A DNA stretch of 33,434 bases from Rickettsia typhi (GTDB taxonomy: Bacteria; Pseudomonadota; Alphaproteobacteria; Rickettsiales; Deianiraeaceae). This document shows positions 26,616 to 33,434 of this stretch, one piece after another (position 1 is the stretch's first letter; every line of letters starts with the position of its first letter). The DNA is taken from positions 1 to 33,434 of the forward strand of contig CAMCQG010000014.1 of assembly GCA_945876965.1 (NCBI GenBank), written 5' to 3'. Position numbers and translations under genes: made by a program. The notes beneath the pieces were generated by a model. That model ran no database searches. It had not been told where the DNA came from and worked only from the letters and a program-made list of their open reading frames with translations.

Positions 26616-27719
26616 ATGGCTATAACAGATGTAAAAGCAACAACAGTTGATGAAAAGAAAAAAGCTTTGCAACAAGCAATGTCGGGCATTGAAAAACAAT
26701 TTGGAAAAGGGTCAATAATGAGATTTGGTGATGGTGTGGTTGAAGAAGTTGGAGTTGTTTCAACTGGGTCTTTGGCACTAGATTTGGCACTTGGAATAGG
26801 CGGTTTGGCAAGAGGTAGAATTGTAGAAATTTATGGTAAAGAAAGTTCAGGTAAAACAACATTTGCATTGACTACGGCAGCAGAATGTCAAAAATTGGGT
26901 GGAACAGTTGCATTCGTTGATGCAGAACATGCTTTGGATCCAAATTATGCCAAAAAACTTGGTGTTAATTTGCAAGATTTGTTGCTTTCTCAACCAAGTT
27001 CTGGTGAGGAGGCTTTGGGTATTGTTGAGCAACTTGTTTGTTCAAATGCAATCGATTTGATTGTTGTGGATTCTGTGGCTGCACTTGTGCCACAAGCTGA
27101 ACTTAAAGGTGAATTGGATAAAGCTGCAACAATTGGTGAGCAGGCAAGACTTATGAGTCGCGCATTACGCAAAATAACTGGTGCAATTTCTCGCACAAAT
27201 TGTATTGTAATTTTTATTAATCAAACTCGTGCATTGATTGGTGCTCCAACATTTAGAGGTGTTGTGCCAGAAACTACAACTGGTGGTAATGCTTTAAAGT
27301 TTTATTCTTCTATGAGAATGGAAATTAAAAGAGTTAGGTATATAAGCGAAAATGAAGTTGCAATTGGTGCAGAAACAAGAGTTAAAGTTGTTAAAAACAA
27401 AATGGCTCCTCCTTTTAGAACTGTAATGATTGACTTGATTTTTGGTAAAGGTTTTGATAGAAATACAGAGTTGGTTCTTTTAGGTGAAACTGCTGGTGTT
27501 GTAGATAAAGCTGGTTCTTGGTATTCTTATAATGGCGAAAGAATTGGACAAGGAAAAGATAATGTTAAAAAATATCTTGAAGCTAATCCTGTTATGGCTG
27601 CCGAAATTGAAAAGAAAATTCGTGAAAAAGCTGCAACTATCAATTTTGATGCTGTTGAAAAAGCAGATGGTGATGAAGATGGTGATTCTTCTGGTGCCGA
27701 AGCTGGTGACGATTTTTAA
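26616..27719 (+). CDS. recA: Recombinase RecA with divergent DNA-binding loops
   Basis: 367 residues; homologous recombination and SOS co-protease. Walker A at about 74-82 is GKESSGKTT (usual GPESSGKTT). [28 protein letters not shown] and [14 protein letters not shown] are present, and the acidic tail ([10 protein letters not shown]...) is normal. Loop L1, normally EGEIGDSHMGLxAR, is [15 protein letters not shown]. Loop L2, normally MKIGVMFGNPETTTGG, is [19 protein letters not shown], three residues longer. Both loops contact DNA in RecA. No LexA-type operator is seen upstream. An 8-bp perfect hairpin follows the stop at 27722-27740. Confidence 0.95.
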   Translation: MAITDVKATTVDEKKKALQQAMSGIEKQFGKGSIMRFGDGVVEEVGVVSTGSLALDLALGIGGLARGRIVEIYGKESSGKTTFALTTAAECQKLGGTVAFVDAEHALDPNYAKKLGVNLQDLLLSQPSSGEEALGIVEQLVCSNAIDLIVVDSVAALVPQAELKGELDKAATIGEQARLMSRALRKITGAISRTNCIVIFINQTRALIGAPTFRGVVPETTTGGNALKFYSSMRMEIKRVRYISENEVAIGAETRVKVVKNKMAPPFRTVMIDLIFGKGFDRNTELVLLGETAGVVDKAGSWYSYNGERIGQGKDNVKKYLEANPVMAAEIEKKIREKAATINFDAVEKADGDEDGDSSGAEAGDDF

Positions 27720-27721
27720 TC

Positions 27722-27740
27722 TTATAAACTTTGTTTATAA
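27722..27740 (+). terminator. Hairpin after recA, possible weak terminator
   Basis: TTATAAAC and GTTTATAA form a perfect 8-bp stem with a TTT loop, 2 bases past the recA stop. It is AT-rich and lacks a following T-run, so termination is doubtful. Confidence 0.3.
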
Positions 27741-27847
27741 AATAAAGAATAATATTGTTTTTGATAAAATTAATTTTTTTCATAATGAGCAAGCACCTAA
27801 AATCAAGAAAAAATAGTCAAATTAAATAATTGATTTAATTTTATATT

Positions 27848-28381
27848 ATGAATAAATCAGGATTTCATCCAGTTAAATTTTCTGATGCTGAAAGAGGTTC
27901 TGATTCTGGTTCGCCAGAAAAATCTTTTAGTCAGATTACAATAGAGCCTGATTCGGATTCAGAAGAATGTTTTAGTGAGATTACAATAGAGCTTGATTCG
28001 GGTTCAGGAGAATGTTCTAGTCAGGTTACAATAGAGCCTACTTCACCAGAGCCTACTTCTTCAAAACCTACTTCGTCAAAACTAAAACCATATCCATATC
28101 GGGGCAAAAAAGATGACCCAAACTTTTTTGATTTTTCACCAGAAAGTATTGCTGAATATGAAGCCTCTAAGCATAAAGCCTCTAAGCTAAATCAAGAAAA
28201 ATCAGCTAATAATCGTGATTTTTGTTTTAATAACAATAATAGTCATAGCCAAAAAGAGGCTGAAAAGAAAAAGAGAACACCAATGGATTATAATGATTCT
28301 TGGAATACAGAGCCTAGTTGTGCCGAACAAAAGACTGAAAAGCAAAAGAGCTCCTTATGTAGATTATTTTGTTGTTGGTAA
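27848..28381 (+). CDS. Unknown Ser/Glu-rich repeat protein with Cys-rich C-terminal tail
   Basis: 177 residues, not recognised. The N-terminal third holds a 15-residue tandem repeat: FSQITIEPDSDSEEC, FSEITIELDSGSGEC, SSQVTIEPTS, followed by a run of EPTSSKPTSSK. The middle is polar and probably disordered. The last residues are LCRLFCCW, with cysteines at 171, 175 and 176. No signal peptide is seen. Such a tail could be a palmitoylation or membrane-anchoring signal in a host cell, and low-complexity repeats are common in effectors, but this is a guess. It lies alone between recA and a palindromic element. Confidence 0.65.
   Translation: MNKSGFHPVKFSDAERGSDSGSPEKSFSQITIEPDSDSEECFSEITIELDSGSGECSSQVTIEPTSPEPTSSKPTSSKLKPYPYRGKKDDPNFFDFSPESIAEYEASKHKASKLNQEKSANNRDFCFNNNNSHSQKEAEKKKRTPMDYNDSWNTEPSCAEQKTEKQKSSLCRLFCCW
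27926..28042 (+). repeat. 45-bp in-frame tandem repeat (2.6 copies)
   Basis: Units at 27926-27970 and 27971-28015 match at nearly all positions, and a partial, diverged third begins at 28016. Each encodes [FS]S-x-[IV]TIE-x-x-S. Confidence 0.8.
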
Positions 28382-28430
28382 AAAATAAAATATTGATAAT
28401 TAAAAATTGAGTAATTTATTTTATAAAAAT

Positions 28431-28540
28431 AACCCCACCTGATTTACTTTGTAAATCTATCCTCCCCTTTTTGGGGAGGCAATCAGCTAAGCCTCCCCGT
28501 TGAAGGGGAGGAGGTTGAACGAATGTGAAACGGTGGGGTT
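28431..28540. repeat. Intergenic palindromic element, copy A (about 110 bp)
   Basis: The terminal inverted repeats AACCCCACC and GGTGGGGTT (9 bp) enclose three hairpins in order: GATTTAC-TTT-GTAAATC, CCTCCCC/GGGGAGG, and CCTCCCC-GTTGAA-GGGGAGG. As RNA or single-stranded DNA it would fold as a multi-arm cloverleaf. It is the same family as copy B at 32028-32138 and the in-gene elements in the methyltransferase genes. The rest of 28382-28562 is AT-rich without features. Confidence 0.9.
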
Positions 28541-28562
28541 GTTGTAGATAAATTGTAATATT

Positions 28563-29297
28563 ATGAAAGAATCTATAAAAACTAGTATGAAGGTTTTAGA
28601 AATTGGTGATAAATGTAGAGTTTGTAATGAAATATTAATAGAAAAACCACCAAGAGGACATCTTTTACCATTGGCTTTTAATGGATATGCGATTAAAAGT
28701 GATAATAATAAGAAACCATTACGTGTACTAACGAACAATAATTTTTTTGGTGCATCAGGAGGTTCTATTCCTTTCTGTCAATTATGGTGTCATACGTGTG
28801 AAAAAAAATTTTCCATAGATAATGATTTTTATAATTTTTTTAAAAAAATAGATTTAATAAAATGTAAGAATCAATCTTTAAAAATAGATATAAATTATGA
28901 TATGGTAGATAAATTTATTGCCTCTGTATTGCTTAGATTTCACATTGATGGGAGAATAGATTTAGATGAAGCATATGAAGATATTAAGGCTTTTGTTATG
29001 AATGGTGGCAAAAATGAATGGATTGTATCGTTTTTATGTATAGATCCAGATTTACATAATCTATCAAATTCGTTTTCTTTACCAACAAAAATTAAAATAT
29101 CATCATCTGTATTTTATGATATAATTTTACCAAAACAGTTGGTTTTAAGGGCATATTTTGGCAAAGAAGATAAATCTTCACTACAAAATGATAGAAAAAA
29201 TCACGAGATATGTGTGAGATCAACTGGTTATAAATCAATGGCTATCAATGCCTGTTATAACAATAAAGATAAAATAGAAAAATACTTATTCAATTAA
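28563..29297 (+). CDS. Unknown protein with an N-terminal zinc/HNH-like treble-clef domain
   Basis: 244 residues. The N-terminal 90 residues hold C18-x2-C21 (CRVC), H33 in RGHLLP, and C76-x2-C79 (CHTC, with C72 nearby). This order, CxxC then GH-x-[LI]P then CxxC, resembles divergent HNH/treble-clef proteins found in prokaryotic accessory regions, though the Asn and final His of a classic HNH are not obvious. The rest is helical with no motif I know. It follows palindromic copy A and is 11 bases upstream of sdhA. It may be a nuclease-like defence protein or a zinc-binding structural protein. Confidence 0.65.
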   Translation: MKESIKTSMKVLEIGDKCRVCNEILIEKPPRGHLLPLAFNGYAIKSDNNKKPLRVLTNNNFFGASGGSIPFCQLWCHTCEKKFSIDNDFYNFFKKIDLIKCKNQSLKIDINYDMVDKFIASVLLRFHIDGRIDLDEAYEDIKAFVMNGGKNEWIVSFLCIDPDLHNLSNSFSLPTKIKISSSVFYDIILPKQLVLRAYFGKEDKSSLQNDRKNHEICVRSTGYKSMAINACYNNKDKIEKYLFN

Positions 29298-29308
29298 CTT
29301 ATAAAAAA

Positions 29309-31084
29309 ATGCAAAACATAACAACACACAATTTTGACTGTGTAATAATAGGTGCCGGTGGGGCAGGAATGAGGGCGGCCTTGGGAATGGCAGCCAAAGG
29401 GATTAAAACCGCGTGCGTCACAAAGGTTTTTCCAACGCGTTCGCATACCGTTGCGGCACAGGGGGGAATTTCGGCAGCTCTTGGTAACATGATGGAAGAT
29501 GATTGGAGATGGCATTTTTATGATACAATCAAGGGATCAGATTGGCTAGGCGACCAAGATTCAATTGAGTATATGTGCAAAAATGCGGCAGAATCTGTGA
29601 TTGAACTTGAACAAATGGGGGTGCCGTTTTCGCGAACTGTGGACGGTAAAATTTATCAAAGACCGTTTGGCGGAATGACGCAAGAATATGGCGAGGGCGG
29701 GCCGGCTCACCGAACTTGTGCGGCGGCGGATAGAACAGGGCACGCAATTTTGCATACACTTTATCAGCAATGTTTGAAGCACGAGGTTGAGTTTTTTGTG
29801 GAATATTTTGTGACCGATTTGATAAAAAACGAGGCGGGCGAGGTTGTGGCTTGTTTGGCACTTAGTTTGTGCGACGGAACTTTGCATTTGTTTAAATCAA
29901 AGTTGTTTGTTCTGGCAACTGGGGGCTATGGCAGGGCATATTTTTCGGCAACTTCGGCCCACACTTGCACGGGCGACGGCGGCGGAATGGTGGCTCGTTT
30001 GGGGTTGCCACTTGAAGATATGGAATTTGTGCAATTTCACCCGACTGGAATTTATGGTGCAGGGTGCTTAATTACCGAGGGAGTGCGAGGCGAAGGTGGG
30101 TATTTAATAAATGCAAATGGCGAGCGATTTATGGAGCGATATGCCCCAAATGCCAAGGATTTAGCATCTCGAGATGTGGTATCTCGTGCGATTACGATTG
30201 AGATTAACGAAGGCCGTGGTTGTGGACCAAAAAAAGATCATGTTTTGCTAAAATTAAGCCATTTAGACCCAGAAATTATTCATCAAAGATTACCGGGAAT
30301 ATCAGAATCAGCAGCAATTTTTGCAGGCGTTGATGTTACCAAAGAGCCGATTCCAATTTTGCCAACGGTTCATTATAACATGGGGGGAGTGCCAACTAAT
30401 ATTAATTGCGAGGTTTTAAACGCCAAAGGTGAGGTTGTAAAAGGGCTTATGGCGATTGGTGAGGCAGCTTGCGTTTCGGTTCACGGGGGCAACAGATTGG
30501 GGTCAAATTCGTTGCTTGATTTGGTGGTTTTTGGCAGAGCAGCGGCAATTCGTGCAGGAGAAATTATAGGCGATATGAAACAAGGAGAATGCACCGAAAA
30601 AGACATTGCAAAAGCGGTTGAAAGATTTGAAAAAGTGTTAAATTCCAACGGAAAATATTCTGTGGCAGAGGTTCGTGACGAAATGCAAAATGTTATGCAA
30701 GTTCATGCGGCCGTGTTTAGAACCAAAGAAACCCTTGAAGCAGGCTTTGAAAAAATGAGACAAATTGCTGCAAAACTTGCCGACATAAAAGTTGTAGACA
30801 AAAGCCTAGTTTGGAACAGCGATTTAGTTGAGGCATTTGAGCTTTTAAACCTTATTCCACAAGCGATTGCGACCATCGACGGAGCATTGAACCGCACCGA
30901 ATCCCGAGGTGCCCATGCCCGTGAGGATTTTGGCGAACGAGATGACGAAAATTGGATGAAACACAGCATGATTACCGTTGATTGCGAAAATTGGAGCATG
31001 AGTAAGATTGATTATAAACCTGTTAATTTGTTCACTTTGACGGACGAGGTTGAGATGGTTAAGCCAAAGAAGAGAGTTTATTGA
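29309..31084 (+). CDS. sdhA: Succinate dehydrogenase flavoprotein subunit
   Basis: 591 residues, the normal length. Oxidises succinate to fumarate as the FAD subunit of respiratory complex II. FAD motif [14 protein letters not shown] (13-26), the covalent FAD histidine H46 in [11 protein letters not shown], the active-site [14 protein letters not shown] and [19 protein letters not shown], and the C-terminal KPKKRVY are all present. Its base composition is unlike its neighbours: much of the gene, especially the first half, is clearly GC-richer, with many G/C third positions. sdhC, sdhD and sdhB are not adjacent; small unknown genes follow. A decayed copy of its 3' part lies at 31953. Confidence 0.96.
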   Translation: MQNITTHNFDCVIIGAGGAGMRAALGMAAKGIKTACVTKVFPTRSHTVAAQGGISAALGNMMEDDWRWHFYDTIKGSDWLGDQDSIEYMCKNAAESVIELEQMGVPFSRTVDGKIYQRPFGGMTQEYGEGGPAHRTCAAADRTGHAILHTLYQQCLKHEVEFFVEYFVTDLIKNEAGEVVACLALSLCDGTLHLFKSKLFVLATGGYGRAYFSATSAHTCTGDGGGMVARLGLPLEDMEFVQFHPTGIYGAGCLITEGVRGEGGYLINANGERFMERYAPNAKDLASRDVVSRAITIEINEGRGCGPKKDHVLLKLSHLDPEIIHQRLPGISESAAIFAGVDVTKEPIPILPTVHYNMGGVPTNINCEVLNAKGEVVKGLMAIGEAACVSVHGGNRLGSNSLLDLVVFGRAAAIRAGEIIGDMKQGECTEKDIAKAVERFEKVLNSNGKYSVAEVRDEMQNVMQVHAAVFRTKETLEAGFEKMRQIAAKLADIKVVDKSLVWNSDLVEAFELLNLIPQAIATIDGALNRTESRGAHAREDFGERDDENWMKHSMITVDCENWSMSKIDYKPVNLFTLTDEVEMVKPKKRVY

Positions 31085-31102
31085 TTTTTAATTATAAATA
31101 AT

Positions 31103-31612
31103 ATGTTGAATATAACTGAAAAACAACTTCTTTTGCTTCGGATGATAAAAGACTGTGGGATTGAGGTCGTTTCGCTTTTGCATACAATTACATCAACTTG
31201 CATAATAAAAGAAGAAATATTAAAGATTACGATAATAAGATTAAAAAATATAAATTTAGACTATCTGCAACTTAAAATAGAATTGACAAAAATGAGAAAC
31301 TATGCTTTTGAAACTATAATAAAAGAATTAGAAAGTATGGAATCTGATTATGCAAAAAAATTACTACCTCTTGTGGTAAAATTTAAAAACATTAGAAATA
31401 TTTTTTTACATGGAGGTGCATTATGGGCAATTTCTAAAAAAAATAATTCAGTAGACGATTTAGTACAAAAATTTTTTACATTAGATTATGAAATTACAAA
31501 AATAACTGAAAATATAAATACATCAATTTATGATACAATGTCGGATGAAGATTTTATTTTTCAACATATACAAGAATTGTTTGCAGAAGAAATTAAGGAA
31601 CTTATGGCTTGA
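31103..31612 (+). CDS. Unknown helical protein, possibly HEPN-like
   Basis: 169 residues, all-helical in appearance, no membrane helix. Near the middle NIRNIFLHGG carries R98-x4-H103, the spacing of the HEPN ribonuclease motif (R-x4-6-H), preceded by an amphipathic helix (MRNYAFETIIKELE). HEPN proteins often act as RNA-cutting toxins or abortive-infection factors. The match is one short motif in a helical protein, so the call is tentative. It starts 18 bases after sdhA. Confidence 0.55.
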   Translation: MLNITEKQLLLLRMIKDCGIEVVSLLHTITSTCIIKEEILKITIIRLKNINLDYLQLKIELTKMRNYAFETIIKELESMESDYAKKLLPLVVKFKNIRNIFLHGGALWAISKKNNSVDDLVQKFFTLDYEITKITENINTSIYDTMSDEDFIFQHIQELFAEEIKELMA

Positions 31613-31636
31613 TTTTAATATAAACACAATTAGGAT
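31608..31636. repeat. Direct repeat, copy 1 (with 32157-32185)
   Basis: About 29 bases beginning CTTGATTTTAATATAAACAC. It matches the second copy at all but about two positions and lies at the end of the preceding gene. Confidence 0.7.
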
Positions 31637-31659
31637 AATAATAAATAATATGTTCACAT

Positions 31660-31764
31660 ATGAATACAAATGATATTTTTGGCTTAGTAATCACAACAAT
31701 TGTTGTAGTTGGATTATCTGTGATTTTTTATACAATTTATTATGAACCAAAAACACAAAAATAA
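31660..31764 (+). CDS. Small membrane protein (34 residues)
   Basis: An ATG at 31660 opens a 34-codon frame: a short polar start (MNTNDIF), one long hydrophobic helix (about 7-28, GLVITTIVVVGLSVIFYTIY) and a polar tail (EPKTQK). It overlaps the start of the next frame by 23 bases. Size and layout fit small hydrophobic peptides such as toxins or respiratory-complex accessory peptides. No homology is recognised. Confidence 0.4.
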   Translation: MNTNDIFGLVITTIVVVGLSVIFYTIYYEPKTQK

Positions 31765-31954
31765 ATTTGATTTTGAGGGCTGGAGGGCTTTTATGGAAGG
31801 AATGGGTTATATACTGCTTGCTACTTCTTTTATGGAAAGAATAATTGGTAGATTATATTTGTTTGTTTTGCCGATTGAATTTTTTACATTACTTTTTATC
31901 ATATGGCGAATGATGTTGGCAAAAAGAAATGAAATAAATAATAAAATAGATTGA
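31742..31954 (+). CDS. Small membrane protein (70 residues)
   Basis: A polar N-terminus (MNQKHKNKFDFEGW) and two closely spaced hydrophobic stretches (MGYILLATSFMERI and LYLFVLPIEFFTLLFIIW), then a basic end. Not recognised. Its ATG lies inside the end of the 34-residue frame, so the two may be translationally coupled. The sdhA-like fragment begins at its stop. Confidence 0.45.
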   Translation: MNQKHKNKFDFEGWRAFMEGMGYILLATSFMERIIGRLYLFVLPIEFFTLLFIIWRMMLAKRNEINNKID

Positions 31955-31989
31955 CATAAAAGTTGTTGACAAAAGCCTTATTTGGAACA
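31953..31989 (+). pseudogene. Decayed duplicate of an internal 3' segment of sdhA
   Basis: 37 bases match sdhA 30782-30818 with about three differences; both encode DIKVVDKSL-x-WN. Similarity fades beyond, and the frame here stops soon. After the palindromic element, 32181-32195 (ATGATTACCGCTGAT) resembles sdhA 30968-30982 (ATGATTACCGTTGAT), in the same order as in sdhA. Confidence 0.7.
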
Positions 31990-32027
31990 TTCAATTTTGT
32001 TAATGAATTTTATAAAATAGGAAAAGC

Positions 32028-32138
32028 AACCCCACCTAATTTACTTCGTAAATTTATCCTCCCCTTCAATGGGTAGGTAAGAAAGTAAGCCTCCCCGTTT
32101 AAGGGGAGGAAGCTGAATGAATATGAGGCGGTGGGGTT
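32028..32138. repeat. Intergenic palindromic element, copy B (about 111 bp)
   Basis: Terminal AACCCCACC and GGTGGGGTT as in copy A, with hairpins AATTTAC-TTC-GTAAATT, CCTCCCC-TTCAAT-GGGTAGG and CCTCCCC-GTTTAA-GGGGAGG. Compared with copy A, the first stem has changed G-C to A-T on both sides, so pairing is kept. It is inserted within the sdhA-like remnant. Confidence 0.9.
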
Positions 32139-32156
32139 TTTATAACCTAAAATAAA

Positions 32157-32185
32157 CTTGATTTTAATATAAATACAATTATGAT
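32157..32185. repeat. Direct repeat, copy 2 (with 31608-31636)
   Basis: About 29 bases beginning CTTGATTTTAATATAAATAC. With copy 1 it encloses the two small membrane genes, the sdhA remnant and palindromic copy B. Confidence 0.7.
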
Positions 32186-32221
32186 TACCGCTGATTACTA
32201 AAATCCATATTTTATTAATGT

Positions 32222-32677
32222 ATGAAAATTAAAACCGCAAAAATAGAAGATATTACAAAAATGGTAGCATTTAGTGATGAAAAACGCTTGCAATACTCTA
32301 AAATTCAGGGTAATTTTTGGAAAATGTCAGATAATTCAGATGAAATACAGGCTGAATGGTTTAAAGAGTTGTTAAATGATGAGGCAATTATTGCATTTGT
32401 TGCCGATGAAGGTTTTATAATTGGCAAAATTATCAATCCACCAGAAGTTTATGATGCTGGTTTAACATTAATGATAGATGATTTTTGTGTGCAAAATGAT
32501 GATATATGGCTAACTGTTGGTAAAAATTTATTAGAAAAATGCATTGAGTCTGCTAAAGAAAAAGGAGCTAAGCAAATTTTAGTTGTTTGCGGTCATCACG
32601 ACAAAAATAAAAAGGAGCTATTGGACACAATTGGGCTAAATATTGCATCAAATTGGTATACAAATTTGTTATCTTGA
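32222..32677 (+). CDS. GNAT-family N-acetyltransferase
   Basis: 151 residues, a single GNAT fold. It opens KIKTAKIEDITKMVAF, a usual GNAT start. The central strand LTLMIDDFCVQNDDIW is followed by the acetyl-CoA helix VGKNLLEKCIESAKEKGAKQILVVC, and it ends near LLDTIGLNIASNWYTNL. The pyrophosphate loop (Q/R-x-x-G-x-G/A) is degenerate here. The substrate is unknown. It stands alone after the repeat region. Confidence 0.8.
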   Translation: MKIKTAKIEDITKMVAFSDEKRLQYSKIQGNFWKMSDNSDEIQAEWFKELLNDEAIIAFVADEGFIIGKIINPPEVYDAGLTLMIDDFCVQNDDIWLTVGKNLLEKCIESAKEKGAKQILVVCGHHDKNKKELLDTIGLNIASNWYTNLLS

Positions 32678-32809
32678 TATACTAAATTAGTAATATTTTA
32701 AATGATAAATAATCATTGATAGCAACAAAACAAATGATTCTATCAAATTTAATTTACAGTTTATTTGTTATATCTGCGGTTCTTTTTTTTATTAAACTAT
32801 TTATCATGT

Positions 32810-33310
32810 ATGCAAAATTTACTTATAGAAACAGGAGAATATATATATTTAACAAAAGAACAATTACAAAAAATAATGCCACATTCTGATTATATATATG
32901 ACTGTATTTTTTTTGTGATAGAGAAAGAAAATGAAGATGCATTTATAGGCCATATGTTTAGAGATGATAGAAAATTTGATATTTTAAACTTATTAAATAA
33001 ATACGATATAAAAAATAATATAAAATCCGTGTATGCATTCCAGGGCGATAAAAAAAACAAAGAAGATGAGCACGAAATACCCAAAGATATATTACAAGCA
33101 TATAAGGATAATGTTCAAAAATTAACAACAATTATCAGAGATATTGGTTATAAAAATAATTTTGCAATTACAATACTGCCAAACAGAAGGGTGTCATATC
33201 TAAATAATCAATTTAATTATGATTGGGTTGATATAACTAACGATGTAGATAAAACAAATCTTAATATACACAAACCTCTTGAAGCAAACCAAAAAACAAA
33301 CTTTATATAA
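32810..33310 (+). CDS. Hypothetical protein
   Basis: 166 residues from the internal ATG near 32810 (MQNLLIETGEYIYL). An upstream TTG would add a hydrophobic 15-residue stretch that looks like translated leader. No domain is recognised. The protein is soluble and charged, with alternating strand and helix character (DYIYDCIFFVIEKENEDAFI, then SVYAFQGDKKNKED) and a polar C-terminus. No membrane helix or clear motif is seen. It lies before the LpxA-like gene. Confidence 0.6.
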   Translation: MQNLLIETGEYIYLTKEQLQKIMPHSDYIYDCIFFVIEKENEDAFIGHMFRDDRKFDILNLLNKYDIKNNIKSVYAFQGDKKNKEDEHEIPKDILQAYKDNVQKLTTIIRDIGYKNNFAITILPNRRVSYLNNQFNYDWVDITNDVDKTNLNIHKPLEANQKTNFI

Positions 33311-33387
33311 AAAATATTGAATTTAAAAAATAAGCATTGCACAGAATATAAATTGTGATGGTTAGTTTATTTCTTAGCACAATAAAA

Positions 33388-33434
33388 ATGGTGTTAAACG
33401 CAAAAATTCATGCGACTGCAATTGTTGAAAACAC
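33388..33434 (+). CDS. Start of an LpxA-like left-handed beta-helix acyltransferase (cut by window)
   Basis: Only 15 codons are visible: MVLNAKIHATAIVEN. The IHxTAIVE opening is typical of LpxA (UDP-GlcNAc acyltransferase, first step of lipid A synthesis), and LpxD-like or other hexapeptide transferases can begin similarly. The rest lies outside the window, so the identity is provisional. Confidence 0.55.
   Translation, partial: MVLNAKIHATAIVEN

Noticed and set aside
27532-27816. 94-codon frame overlapping the end of recA
   Set aside because: It mostly overlaps recA in another frame, is very Lys/Leu-rich and has no visible ribosome site.
28431-28540. Possible CRISPR repeat or rho-independent terminator
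   Set aside because: No regular spacing or multiple identical repeats, so not CRISPR. The nested hairpins with conserved termini also occur within coding sequence, so a mobile palindromic element explains it better than a simple terminator.
29294-29887. Several overlapping antisense frames opposite the start of sdhA
   Set aside because: They arise from the GC-rich sdhA codons read on the other strand; the protein sequences are low in sense and sdhA fully explains the stretch.

Overview
The window looks like chromosome of an AT-rich, reduced alphaproteobacterium of the Rickettsiales/Holosporales kind. This rests on recognised proteins, not on a database match. The evidence is a short archaeal-type valyl-tRNA synthetase, a cone-less NrdA, separate b and b' ATP synthase subunits apart from the rest of the atp genes, TrxB-like ferredoxin-NADP reductase, TspO, MlaE, an ankyrin protein, and GC-rich palindromic elements inserted in frame in genes, as Rickettsia palindromic elements do. 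Intergenic DNA is very AT-rich and Shine-Dalgarno sites are mostly weak.

Layout. 1-2753: the end of zorA, then zorB and an HNH gene, together a type II-like Zorya anti-phage operon. It is followed by a 46-codon piece of lepA (2761-2901). 3047-6325: a small unknown gene, tspO, and a nrdA-bcp pair on the minus strand. 6527-9138: tRNA-Ile(GAT), yidC, mlaE. 9135-18158: three restriction-modification genes wrapped around atpD. Two of them (9135-12311 and 12345-14411) are paralogues that share almost identical blocks but have different front ends and different target-recognition centres. The third (15873-18158) fuses nuclease, methyltransferase and specificity domains. 18276-22613: valS, an unknown membrane protein, and a ferredoxin-NADP reductase on the minus strand. 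22686-25879: an ankyrin protein, then atpE-atpX-atpF-ispH. 25882-26552: remnants of surface-polysaccharide genes. 26616-27719: recA with unusual DNA-binding loops. 27848-29297: a repeat-bearing protein with a Cys-rich tail, a palindromic element, and a zinc/HNH-like protein. 29309-31084: sdhA, much richer in GC than its surroundings. 31103-33310: small unknown genes, a decayed copy of the sdhA 3' end, a second intergenic palindromic element, a GNAT acetyltransferase and an unknown protein. 33388 to the edge: the start of an LpxA-like gene.

The main theme is a housekeeping backbone with accessory genes, mostly anti-phage, placed directly against housekeeping stop codons (mlaE, atpD, sdhA). Near some of them lie broken pieces of housekeeping genes (lepA, sdhA). 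The most unusual structures are the paralogous methyltransferase pair with apparent domain swapping, and the palindromic element family found both inside those genes in frame and between genes. Two intergenic copies of the element show compensatory base changes that preserve a hairpin.
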